Assembly: GCA_013361745.1 (NCBI GenBank)
Contig: JABFXM010000448.1
Span: 1-7,550 of the forward strand
DNA from: Gemmatimonadaceae bacterium
GTDB lineage: Bacteria > Gemmatimonadota > Gemmatimonadetes > Gemmatimonadales > Gemmatimonadaceae
Length of the DNA stretch: 7,550 nt
Direction: 5' to 3'
In this document: piece by piece, positions 1-5,695 of the stretch
Position numbering within the stretch: the stretch's first letter is position 1
Layout: every line of letters begins with the position of its first letter
Program-made: the position numbers and the translations under genes
The notes under the pieces: model-generated
Told to the model about the DNA's origin: nothing
Databases searched by the model: none
Seen by the model: the letters and a program-made list of their open reading frames with translations, nothing else

Positions 1-62
1 ATTCTCCACCGGACGTACGCCTACTTCGCCGGCGGCGTCGCCCACAACGAGACCATTGCTTC

Positions 63-67
63 GGAGG
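63..67 (+). promoter_or_regulatory. Shine-Dalgarno site of the first lipoprotein gene
   Basis: GGAGG lies 8 nt before the ATG at 76. It decides the start, because the reading frame is open all the way to the left edge of the window. The lipoprotein signal peptide begins exactly at this ATG, which agrees with the choice. Positions 1-62 hold no other feature that I can support. Confidence 0.7.
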
Positions 68-75
68 CTTTCACG

Positions 76-876
76 ATGCGCAGAGTTCGTCTGTGCCTGA
101 TCGCCGCGGGGGCCATGTCGCTCGCCGCGTGCAACGCCGACCCCACCGCGCCGCGCGCCGGCGTGACCGATGCCATGATCGCGCGGGACGTCGCCGCGGA
201 CGCCGCGGCCACGACGACGCTCGACCTGGCTGAGATGTTCGGCGCCGAGCTGGCCGCGGGGATCCCGGCGGCACCGTCGTCGACGACCCTCGCCCCGACC
301 TGTCCCTATTCCCCGGCAGGGCGCTACGTCTGCCCGACTATCACGACGCCGGAGGGGCTCTCGCTCGACCGCTCGTACGCGATCTACGGCGGGGGGACAA
401 CGCAGGCGGCCTACGATCCCCTGCGCACCGACTCGATAAGCTTCGCGGCGTCGCTCGCCGGGACGCTGAGCCGCGGCGATCGCACGATGTCGCTGCACCA
501 CACCCGCACGATGACGCTGAGCGGTCTCGCCGGACTGGAGACGCAGCGCACCTGGAACGGGATCGGCGCGCGGAGCGACAGCGTGCGGGTGACGCGTGAT
601 GGCCAGGCGCGGCGGACGCAGGTCGAGTCGGTGGACCGGATCGAGAACGTGGTGTTCCGGCTCCCGCGCTCGAGCTATCGCTTCCCGCAGTCGGGCACGA
701 TCACGCAGGACGTCGTCATCACCTCCGCGGCGGACGGCGCGCCGGCGAACCAGGCCCGCGCCGCGGTGCGGCACGTGGTCGTCACCTTCAACGGCACCAG
801 CAAGGCGACCCTGCTCGTCGGCGCGACGCCGTGCGTGCTGGACCTGGTGAGCGGGGCGGTGAGCTGCGGGCAGTGA
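76..876 (+). CDS. Secreted lipoprotein of unknown function
   Basis: This 266-residue protein has a short basic N-terminus (MRRVR), a hydrophobic stretch and a lipobox LAAC at residues 16-19. It should therefore be cleaved before Cys19, lipidated and held in the envelope. The residue after Cys is Asn, not Asp, so nothing argues for inner-membrane retention. The mature part has a low-complexity Ala/Pro/Thr linker to about residue 75, then a region of alternating polar and hydrophobic residues that looks beta-rich. Besides the lipobox it has two cysteine pairs, Cys76/Cys86 near the start and Cys253/Cys264 at the end, which could form disulfides in the periplasm. I recognise no domain family. The start is supported by a GGAGG site 8 nt upstream and by the signal peptide. 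The gene is monocistronic here and converges on the transaldolase gene, with a hairpin repeat between them. Confidence 0.85.
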   Translation: MRRVRLCLIAAGAMSLAACNADPTAPRAGVTDAMIARDVAADAAATTTLDLAEMFGAELAAGIPAAPSSTTLAPTCPYSPAGRYVCPTITTPEGLSLDRSYAIYGGGTTQAAYDPLRTDSISFAASLAGTLSRGDRTMSLHHTRTMTLSGLAGLETQRTWNGIGARSDSVRVTRDGQARRTQVESVDRIENVVFRLPRSSYRFPQSGTITQDVVITSAADGAPANQARAAVRHVVVTFNGTSKATLLVGATPCVLDLVSGAVSCGQ

Positions 877-880
877 GTGA

Positions 881-958
881 AGGGGTCAGGGGTCAGGGGT
901 AAGGCACTGCAGTCAACGCAGCCCCTGACCCCTGCCCGCGCCCCGCGCCCCGCCCCGC
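881..958. repeat. Hairpin repeat element 1, likely bidirectional terminator
   Basis: The element begins 4 nt after the stop of the lipoprotein gene and runs to the transaldolase stop. Its left arm is a tandem of 7-bp units: AGGGGTC (881-887), AGGGGTC (888-894), AGGGGTA (895-901). The right arm begins CCCCTGACCCCT (922-933), which pairs perfectly with 888-899 or 881-892, a 12-bp stem. The loop (900-921) includes GTAAGGCACT (899-908), the palindrome ACTGCAGT (906-913) and GCAG (918-921). From 936 the right side decays into C/G-rich 7-bp units (CCGCGCC twice, 936-949). It lies between convergent genes and has no T-tract, so it would be a non-canonical terminator. The same core recurs inverted near 5614-5636. 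Base pairing is seen directly; the terminator role is inferred. Confidence 0.75.
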
Positions 959-2092
959 CTAACGCGCGCCTGCTGGCGCCCCCGACTTCTTCTCGAGCTT
1001 CGCGAGCAGACCGTCGAAGGACTTCTGGAAGCTCGCGATCCCGTCGACGAGGAGCTTGGCGGTGACGTCGTCGAGCGAGATGCCGACGGCGGCGAGGTCC
1101 GCGATGGTACGCTTCGCGCCGTCGAGGTCGCGGTCGGCGGTACGCGAGACCTCGCCGTGGTCGCGGAAGGCTTCGAGCGTCGCGGGAGGGAGCGTGTTCA
1201 CCGTGTCCGGCCCGATGAGCTGCTCGACATACATGACGTCGCGATAGGCGGGATTCTTGGTGCTCGTGCTCGCCCAGAGCGGACGCTGCACGCGTGCACC
1301 CTTCGCGGCGAGCGCCTCCCACCGCGGGCCCGAGAACTTTCGCTGGAAGAGCGCGTAGGCCAGCTTCGCGTTCGCGATCGCGGCGCGCCCCTTGAGCGCA
1401 CGATAGCGCTCCGCGTTGGGCGCGTCGCTCGCGATCTTCGCGTCGAGCCGCTTGTCCACTTCCGTGTCCACGCGGCTGACGAAGAAGCTGGCGACGGAGG
1501 CGATCCGGTCGAGCGGCTTCCCCGCCTTCGCGCGCGCCTCGAGCCCGTTGAGGTACGCCTCGATGATCCGCTCGTGCGCCGCCACCGCGAAGAGCAGCGT
1601 CACGTTGACGTTGATCCCGTCGGTGGTGAGCCGCTCGCACGCCTCGACCCCCTGCACGTTGCCGGGGACCTTGATCATCACGTTCGGCCGGTCCACCGTC
1701 TTCCACAGCCGATGCGCCTCCTCGACCGTCGCGTTCGCGTCGCTCGCCGCCCCGGGCGAGACCTCGATCGACACGTAGCCGTCCGCGCCCTTCGTCGCGT
1801 CGTACACCGGACGGAAGATGTCGCTCGCGTCGCGGACGTCCGTCGTCTCGACCAGCTCGAAGCGCTCCCACGGGCCGAGATCCGCCGGCGCGCTCGCGAG
1901 CTGCGCGTCGTAGGCGTTGCCCTCGGCGAGCGCCTTCTCGAAGATGGTCGGGTTGGACGTCATCCCGGTGATCGCCTCCTCGCGGATCCGGCGCGCGAGG
2001 TCACCGTTGCCGAGCATCGTGCGATCGATGTAGTCGAGCCAGAGGGACTGGCCGGCGTCGTGGAGACGCTGAAGACGAGCTGCTGCCGTCAT
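959..2092 (-). CDS. tal: Transaldolase, mycobacterial type (TIGR00876-like)
   Basis: This cytoplasmic enzyme of the non-oxidative pentose phosphate pathway moves a three-carbon dihydroxyacetone unit from sedoheptulose 7-phosphate to glyceraldehyde 3-phosphate, giving erythrose 4-phosphate and fructose 6-phosphate. The 377-residue product has the TSNPTIF motif at 45-51, the Schiff-base lysine at 141 in NVMIKVPG, NVNVTLLF at 161-168, FFVSRVDTEVDK at 203-214 and ASTSTKNPAYRD at 274-285. The length fits the longer single-domain mycobacterial or actinobacterial type. The loop after the lysine reads GNVQG, where relatives usually have GTPEG or similar. The frame stays open upstream of the ATG at 2092, but family similarity begins at this Met (MTAAARLQRLHD). 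There is no Shine-Dalgarno sequence before it. The gene is probably last in a unit with the DUF2911 and LolA-like genes, with a 68-bp gap to the former. Confidence 0.96.
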   Translation of the reverse strand: MTAAARLQRLHDAGQSLWLDYIDRTMLGNGDLARRIREEAITGMTSNPTIFEKALAEGNAYDAQLASAPADLGPWERFELVETTDVRDASDIFRPVYDATKGADGYVSIEVSPGAASDANATVEEAHRLWKTVDRPNVMIKVPGNVQGVEACERLTTDGINVNVTLLFAVAAHERIIEAYLNGLEARAKAGKPLDRIASVASFFVSRVDTEVDKRLDAKIASDAPNAERYRALKGRAAIANAKLAYALFQRKFSGPRWEALAAKGARVQRPLWASTSTKNPAYRDVMYVEQLIGPDTVNTLPPATLEAFRDHGEVSRTADRDLDGAKRTIADLAAVGISLDDVTAKLLVDGIASFQKSFDGLLAKLEKKSGAPAGAR

Positions 2093-2160
2093 GGGACGCG
2101 GGGATGAGGAGAGACGGGAAACACGCTGCTGTCGACCCGAAAGATAGCGCCGGTCCCGGC

Positions 2161-2781
2161 TCAGCGACCGACTTTCCAGGTCGTCGCGAGCTCGCTGGTG
2201 CCCCAGCTCAGCACGAGGCGCCCGTGCGCGGGGCCGGGCTCCCTGGCCGGATCGGCGGGGACGAGGGTGATCGTGAAGCTCTCCGCCGGCTCGGCGAGCG
2301 TGCGCGAGGAGAGGTCGATGCGGGCGAGGTCGCGCTTCGCGTCGTACTCCGTTCCCCACTGGCCGGTCTGCCTGTTCACGATGAGCTTCCAGCCACTGCT
2401 CGACGGCAGCGTGTAGAGGCTGTACGAGCCTTTCGGCACGAACGTCCCGCCGATGGTGAGGTCGACGTCGGTGGTGAGCGTCGTCGACGAGTTGGCGCCG
2501 GTCCGCCACACGCTGTCGAACGGAATGACGCCTCCGACTACGACGCGCCCGCGGGCATGCGGCTGCCCGTAGTCGATCGAGATGCGCAGCGGCGTCGTCG
2601 CGGGCTGGTTCGGAGTGCGCGGCATGCTCAACGAGAGCTCGGTCCGGGCGCGTCCGCTCAGCGCGACGCCGAGCTTCGTGACGTCGATCGGCGCCGGGGC
2701 GGCAGAGGCGGCGCTCGCCTGCGCATCGAGGCGTGTCGCGAGTGGAAGGGCGAGCGTGAGCGCGATCAGTCGAAGCTTCAT
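2161..2781 (-). CDS. DUF2911 family periplasmic protein
   Basis: This 206-residue protein has an N-terminal signal peptide (MKLRLIALTLALPLATRLDA, cleavage probably near residue 20) and so is exported. DUF2911 landmarks are clear: IDYGQPHARGR at 69-79, GGVIPFDSVWRTGAN at 83-97, FVPKGSYSLYTLPS at 114-127 and NRQTGQWGTEYD at 136-147. The fold should be a beta-rich domain. The family is common in Bacteroidota and Gemmatimonadota, and its biochemical function is not known. The ATG at 2781 is chosen because the signal peptide starts there; the frame is open further upstream, but that extension is an Arg/Ser-rich antisense shadow. The gene follows the LolA-like lipoprotein gene after 22 bp, so the two are almost certainly co-transcribed. 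No Shine-Dalgarno sequence is visible, so translational coupling is possible. Confidence 0.93.
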   Translation of the reverse strand: MKLRLIALTLALPLATRLDAQASAASAAPAPIDVTKLGVALSGRARTELSLSMPRTPNQPATTPLRISIDYGQPHARGRVVVGGVIPFDSVWRTGANSSTTLTTDVDLTIGGTFVPKGSYSLYTLPSSSGWKLIVNRQTGQWGTEYDAKRDLARIDLSSRTLAEPAESFTITLVPADPAREPGPAHGRLVLSWGTSELATTWKVGR

Positions 2782-2803
2782 GGCACGAGTCGGGGTTAGA
2801 CGG

Positions 2804-3604
2804 TCAGCGCGCGGTGCGCCAGGGCGGCACGGTGTTCCACGCGCGAGGATCGAAGAGCGCGTCGGCGAGCTGCGGATCGACGCGGATGTCCTCGTAGCGC
2901 TCGATGAAGGTCGGCTTTCCGTCGGTGAGGAACACCACCTCCGGGGCGATCCAGCCGCCGCCGAGCTTCCTGTACTTGTTGAACTGGATCTCCGCCGTCT
3001 TCGCGGTGTCGCGGTCGGGCTGCAGCATGCGAACGAAGAGGAGCCGCTCGCGATCGATCCAGAACTGGCGCGCGTGCGCGTCCCCGGCCGCCGCGCCGAC
3101 GACATACACGGGGTGCCCCTGCCACTCCGCCTCTTGAATCTTCGTGAGATCGAAGCCGAGCGAGCGCATCCGGGCCAGCGTGCGCTGCGGCGGATCGGCG
3201 TAGACGTCGAAGCCGAGCACCATCAGCGGGTGCACGCTCGGGATGGAGCGCGTGAGCTGCCCCGCCCCGATGATGAACTGCGAGTCGCGCACGAAGAGGA
3301 TCCCGTTCTTCTGCGCCAGCGGCTCGATGTCGATGCGGAGCGCCCCAGGCACGCGCATCGCCTCGAGCCAGGTCGACGTGTCCGCCGCACCCGAGGGGAG
3401 ATATCGCGTGTTGCGCTGGACGAAGGTCGCGGTGTGGAACCACGCGCCGGCGTAACGGTCGTGCATCGCGCGCACGAGCTCGTCCGCGCTGCGCACGGTG
3501 ACGGCGTTCGCGGGAGCGGCGGGGCCGGGCGCCCTGGTGGCTTTTCCGCCGCAGGCGGCGAGCGCCGCGACGGCGATGACGAGACGACGGGGGATCGATC
3601 GCAT
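2804..3604 (-). CDS. Envelope lipoprotein, LolA/LolB-like fold, function unknown
   Basis: This 266-residue protein starts with a lipoprotein signal (MRSIPRRLVIAVAALAAC, lipid-modified Cys18) followed by a flexible Ala/Pro linker. From about residue 38 an amphipathic helix (ADELVRAMHDRYAGAW) leads into repeated beta strands with LolA-like features: FVQRNTRYLP at 61-70, PGALRIDI at 86-93, GHPVYVVGA at 163-171, QFWIDRERLLFVRM at 180-193 and GWIAPEVVFLTDGK at 217-230. This resembles outer-membrane lipoprotein-sorting-like proteins that bind acyl chains in a half-barrel, but it is too diverged to call LolA or LolB. An in-frame ATG 12 codons upstream (3640) is possible; 3604 is preferred because the lipobox then sits at the usual depth. 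It is the likely first gene of the unit leading to DUF2911 and transaldolase. Confidence 0.85.
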   Translation of the reverse strand: MRSIPRRLVIAVAALAACGGKATRAPGPAAPANAVTVRSADELVRAMHDRYAGAWFHTATFVQRNTRYLPSGAADTSTWLEAMRVPGALRIDIEPLAQKNGILFVRDSQFIIGAGQLTRSIPSVHPLMVLGFDVYADPPQRTLARMRSLGFDLTKIQEAEWQGHPVYVVGAAAGDAHARQFWIDRERLLFVRMLQPDRDTAKTAEIQFNKYRKLGGGWIAPEVVFLTDGKPTFIERYEDIRVDPQLADALFDPRAWNTVPPWRTAR

Positions 3605-3829
3605 GGCGAGCTCTGTGGTCCGTGAACGTGAAAGTGACATGGCGGACCGCCCGGGATCAAGATTAGAATCCGCTCAAGCATTCGCGTGCGGATGCACACA
3701 CATTGCCCGCCGATTCGCGACGCCGCGGTCGATCGTATCCGACCTCCGCCCGCGCCCGCGTCGACGACGACACGCGCCGGTTCAGCAGCGCAAGCGCGCT
3801 TCCCCCCACGCGCCCCGGAATCCGTGTCC
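3605..3829. promoter_or_regulatory. Divergent intergenic region with candidate control sites
   Basis: This region separates the minus-strand lipoprotein unit from the plus-strand GRAS unit and should contain promoters for both. Three things can be seen. A 6-bp inverted repeat GGTCCG (3617-3622) / CGGACC (3643-3648) encloses three tandem hexamers GTGAAC, GTGAAA and GTGACA (3622-3639). The only AT-rich patch is GATTAGAATC (3661-3670), whose TAGAAT (3664-3669) resembles a -10 box. GTGACA (3634-3639) resembles a -35 box, but the 24-bp spacing to TAGAAT is too long for a standard promoter. The rest (3671-3829) is GC-rich, with an open plus-strand frame that I treat as leader. Promoter calls are weak. 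Confidence 0.3.
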
Positions 3830-5005
3830 ATGCTCCAGACCGCAGAGCCCACTGCGAAGTACCACGCCCTCCTCGCCGTCCTGCACGAGACCAAGGACAA
3901 TCGTCCACACGTCGCCCGCGAGGTCCTCGGCACCCTCGTCGATCACCAGCTCGATCGCGAGAGCGACGACGACGTCCGCTACTACATCTTCGCGAACGCG
4001 CTCGCGAAGCGGCTCGACAGCCGCCGCGCCGCGACGATCAATCTCTACCTGCAGGAGTACGAGACTCCGCAGATCGAGCTGTTCAACCTCGTCGCGCGCC
4101 ACCTGCCGACGGTGGGCGCCGCGGGCACCGTCGCCAATCGACTGCTCGCGCAGCACCTCGCCGGCCGGCCGACGGTGACGCTGCTCGACATCGGCATCGG
4201 CACCGCGCGCCAGGAGGTGGCGCTCCTGCACGAGATGGCGCGCGCGGGCACGCTCCCCGAGTGCCTGACGGTGATCGCCATCGAGCCGAACGCGCACTGC
4301 CTCGCCGAAGCGCAGCGCGCGCTCCGCGAGACGGCGGACGCGCTGCAGCTCGACCTCCGCTTCCGCGGGATCTGCGCCGTGATCGAGGATCTCACCGAGC
4401 AGCAGTGGGCGACCATCCGCGCCGACGACGGGCCGCTCGTCGTCCACGCCGCCTTCGCGATGCACCACATCCGCGAGACCGCGACGTCCGGCCGCGACGA
4501 CGTGTTCGTGCGCCTGCGCGCGCTCGACGCCGAAGTGGTGATCCTCTGCGAGCCCAACGCGGACCATCACACCGACTCCTTCTTCCGCCGCTTCGAGAGC
4601 GCGTGGGATCATTTCTCGCGCACCTTCCGGCTGATCGACGGGCTCGACGTCAGCCCGCGTGAGCGGCGCGCGATGAAGCTCTTCTTCACGCGCGAGATCG
4701 AGGACATCCTCGCCAACGACGAGGGCACGCGCTGCGAGCGCCACGAGCCCAGCGGCGCCTGGGTGCGGCGGCTGCAGCGCAGCGGCTTCTACGCCGCTCC
4801 CGACCTCAGCGGCGTGGCCGCGCTCGGCGACTCCGCGATCGCGACCTCGGCGCACGAGGGCTACGTCGGGCTCGACTACGAGGGGACGACGCTCGTCTCG
4901 ATCGTCTGCGCGACGCGCAGCGCGAAGCCCGCCCCGGTCGAGACCGAGCGGCGCCGCCGGCGCGGCGTGACCGGGCCGCTCACGCTTCGTCCTCTCCCCG
5001 AATAG
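3830..5005 (+). CDS. Bacterial GRAS-family protein, predicted AdoMet-dependent small-molecule methyltransferase
   Basis: This 391-residue protein matches the GRAS family, known from plant regulators such as DELLA and SCARECROW, whose domain is a Rossmann methyltransferase of bacterial origin. Residues 1-100 form a helical cap. VANRLLAQH (101-109) parallels the plant ANQAI segment. TVTLLDIGIGTARQ (115-128) sits at the VHIID position and keeps a glycine-rich AdoMet loop; VIAIEPN (148-154) supplies the acidic ribose contact. VHAAFAMHHI (205-214) parallels plant VNSVFELHRL. CEPNADHHTDSFFRRF (240-255) parallels the PFYRE-region EANHN...F..RF. ERHEPSGAWVRRLQRSGF (303-320) and GYVGLDYEGTTLVSIV (344-359) parallel the SAW region. 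The last 30 residues are basic and Pro-rich. The intact AdoMet motif predicts catalysis; the substrate is unknown. The start at 3830 gives family length, with a weak GGAA upstream; a GTG two codons earlier is possible, and the ATG at 3686 would add an atypical 48-residue Pro/Ala-rich leader. Confidence 0.85.
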   Translation: MLQTAEPTAKYHALLAVLHETKDNRPHVAREVLGTLVDHQLDRESDDDVRYYIFANALAKRLDSRRAATINLYLQEYETPQIELFNLVARHLPTVGAAGTVANRLLAQHLAGRPTVTLLDIGIGTARQEVALLHEMARAGTLPECLTVIAIEPNAHCLAEAQRALRETADALQLDLRFRGICAVIEDLTEQQWATIRADDGPLVVHAAFAMHHIRETATSGRDDVFVRLRALDAEVVILCEPNADHHTDSFFRRFESAWDHFSRTFRLIDGLDVSPRERRAMKLFFTREIEDILANDEGTRCERHEPSGAWVRRLQRSGFYAAPDLSGVAALGDSAIATSAHEGYVGLDYEGTTLVSIVCATRSAKPAPVETERRRRRGVTGPLTLRPLPE

Positions 5006-5040
5006 CCGCACGCTCGTCCGTTCACGACTCGAGGAATCGC

Positions 5041-5568
5041 ATGGCTCAACCGCACGCTGCCGCCCAGGTCAAGGGAGGAAACATCCTCTCGATGCTGGCC
5101 GCGATGGGCGCCTTCAGAAAGACCGGCGAGCAGATTCTCGCCGAGCGCGGGATCACCAACGTCGTCGCCGAAGGGTGGTATCCGCTGCAGGCGTACGCCG
5201 ACGGGCTGAACGAGATCGAGCGCCGCATCGGACCGAACACGCTGTTCAGGATCGGCAAGGAGATCCCGAACCACATCCAGCTCCCCCCGGGACTCGACCA
5301 GTTCGAGAAGGTGGCCGGCTCCTTCGGCCCCGCCTTCAGCATGAACCACCGCGGCGCCGGCGCGGGCGGGATCAGCTACGAGATCACCGGCCCGGAGCAG
5401 GCGACGATCGTCTCGGCGACGCCCTACCCCTGCGACTTCGACCGCGGCGTCATCCAGGGCTTCTTCCAGAAGCTGCTGCAGATGACGCTGAAGTACGAGC
5501 ACGACCCGTCCTCGTGCAAGAAGAAGGGCGGCGAGCGCTGCGTGCATCGGATTCAGAGAGCGATGTAG
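5041..5568 (+). CDS. Stand-alone V4R-like (4-vinyl reductase domain) ligand-binding protein
   Basis: This 175-residue protein has no signal peptide or membrane segment and should be cytoplasmic. Its layout matches the V4R/HNOB-like class: an N-terminal helical segment (KGGNILSMLAAMGAFRKTG), a middle section with GWYPLQAYADGLNEIERRIG (45-64), then a C-terminal core with ATPYPCDFDRGVIQGFF (126-142) and SCKKKGGERCVHRIQ (158-172). Cys131, Cys159 and Cys167 are the positions expected for a metal or thiol site in this fold. V4R domains bind small molecules, usually as sensors fused to regulators or, in BchJ, in tetrapyrrole biosynthesis; here the domain stands alone. GAGGA (5031-5035), 5 nt before the ATG, is a good ribosome site. 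It lies 35 bp after the GRAS gene, so co-transcription is likely and a shared small-molecule task is a reasonable inference. The exact family is less certain than the fold. Confidence 0.75.
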   Translation: MAQPHAAAQVKGGNILSMLAAMGAFRKTGEQILAERGITNVVAEGWYPLQAYADGLNEIERRIGPNTLFRIGKEIPNHIQLPPGLDQFEKVAGSFGPAFSMNHRGAGAGGISYEITGPEQATIVSATPYPCDFDRGVIQGFFQKLLQMTLKYEHDPSSCKKKGGERCVHRIQRAM

Positions 5569-5575
5569 TTCGGCA

Positions 5576-5695
5576 GGGGAGTAAGGAGGGTGAGGAGAGT
5601 AAGGGGAGTAAGGGACTGCAACTGGTAGTGCCTTACTCCCCTTACTCCCCTTACTCCCCTTACTCCCCTTACTCCCCTTACTCCCCTTGCTCTCC
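5576..5695. repeat. Hairpin repeat element 2 with 9-bp minisatellite, likely bidirectional terminator
   Basis: The left arm starts 7 nt after the V4R stop and has four 9-bp units: GGGGAGTAA (5576-5584), GGAGGGTGA (5585-5593), GGAGAGTAA (5594-5602) and GGGGAGTAA (5603-5611), then GG. The right arm is CC followed by six perfect TTACTCCCC units (5633-5686) and one degenerate unit TTGCTCTCC (5687-5695). The arms can pair as a stem of about 38 bp (5576-5613 with 5631-5668); the inner 11 bp are perfect and two full right-hand units are left over. The loop core GACTGCAACTGGTAGTG (5614-5630) has an inner ACT/AGT pairing. AGTGCCTTAC (5627-5636) is the reverse complement of the core decamer in the element at 881-958. 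The MFS stop codon overlaps the last degenerate unit. The terminator role is inferred from the convergent position and stem. Confidence 0.85.

Noticed and set aside
139..148. Loop motif GNVQG after the catalytic lysine of transaldolase, as a sign of lost activity
   Set aside because: Position given is in protein residues. The lysine, TSNPTIF, NVTLLF and STSTKNP motifs are intact, and Q-G in this loop also occurs in other transaldolases such as E. coli TalB.
1157..2107. Long plus-strand frame of 316 codons opposite the transaldolase gene
   Set aside because: It is an antisense shadow with Arg/Val/Leu-rich composition typical of GC-rich codon-position bias and no family signature.
959..2509. 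A 516-residue minus-strand frame extending the transaldolase N-terminus
   Set aside because: The first 139 residues are Arg/Ala-rich shadow of the DUF2911 gene in another frame. Transaldolase similarity starts at the Met at 2092.
3686..3829. 48-residue N-terminal extension of the GRAS protein from the ATG at 3686
   Set aside because: The extension is Pro/Ala/Arg/Thr-rich without structure and has no clear ribosome site. The ATG at 3830 gives normal family length.
3782..5011. 409-codon minus-strand frame opposite the GRAS gene
   Set aside because: It covers the GRAS gene in the complementary codon phase. Its composition is shadow-like, while the plus strand shows clear family motifs.
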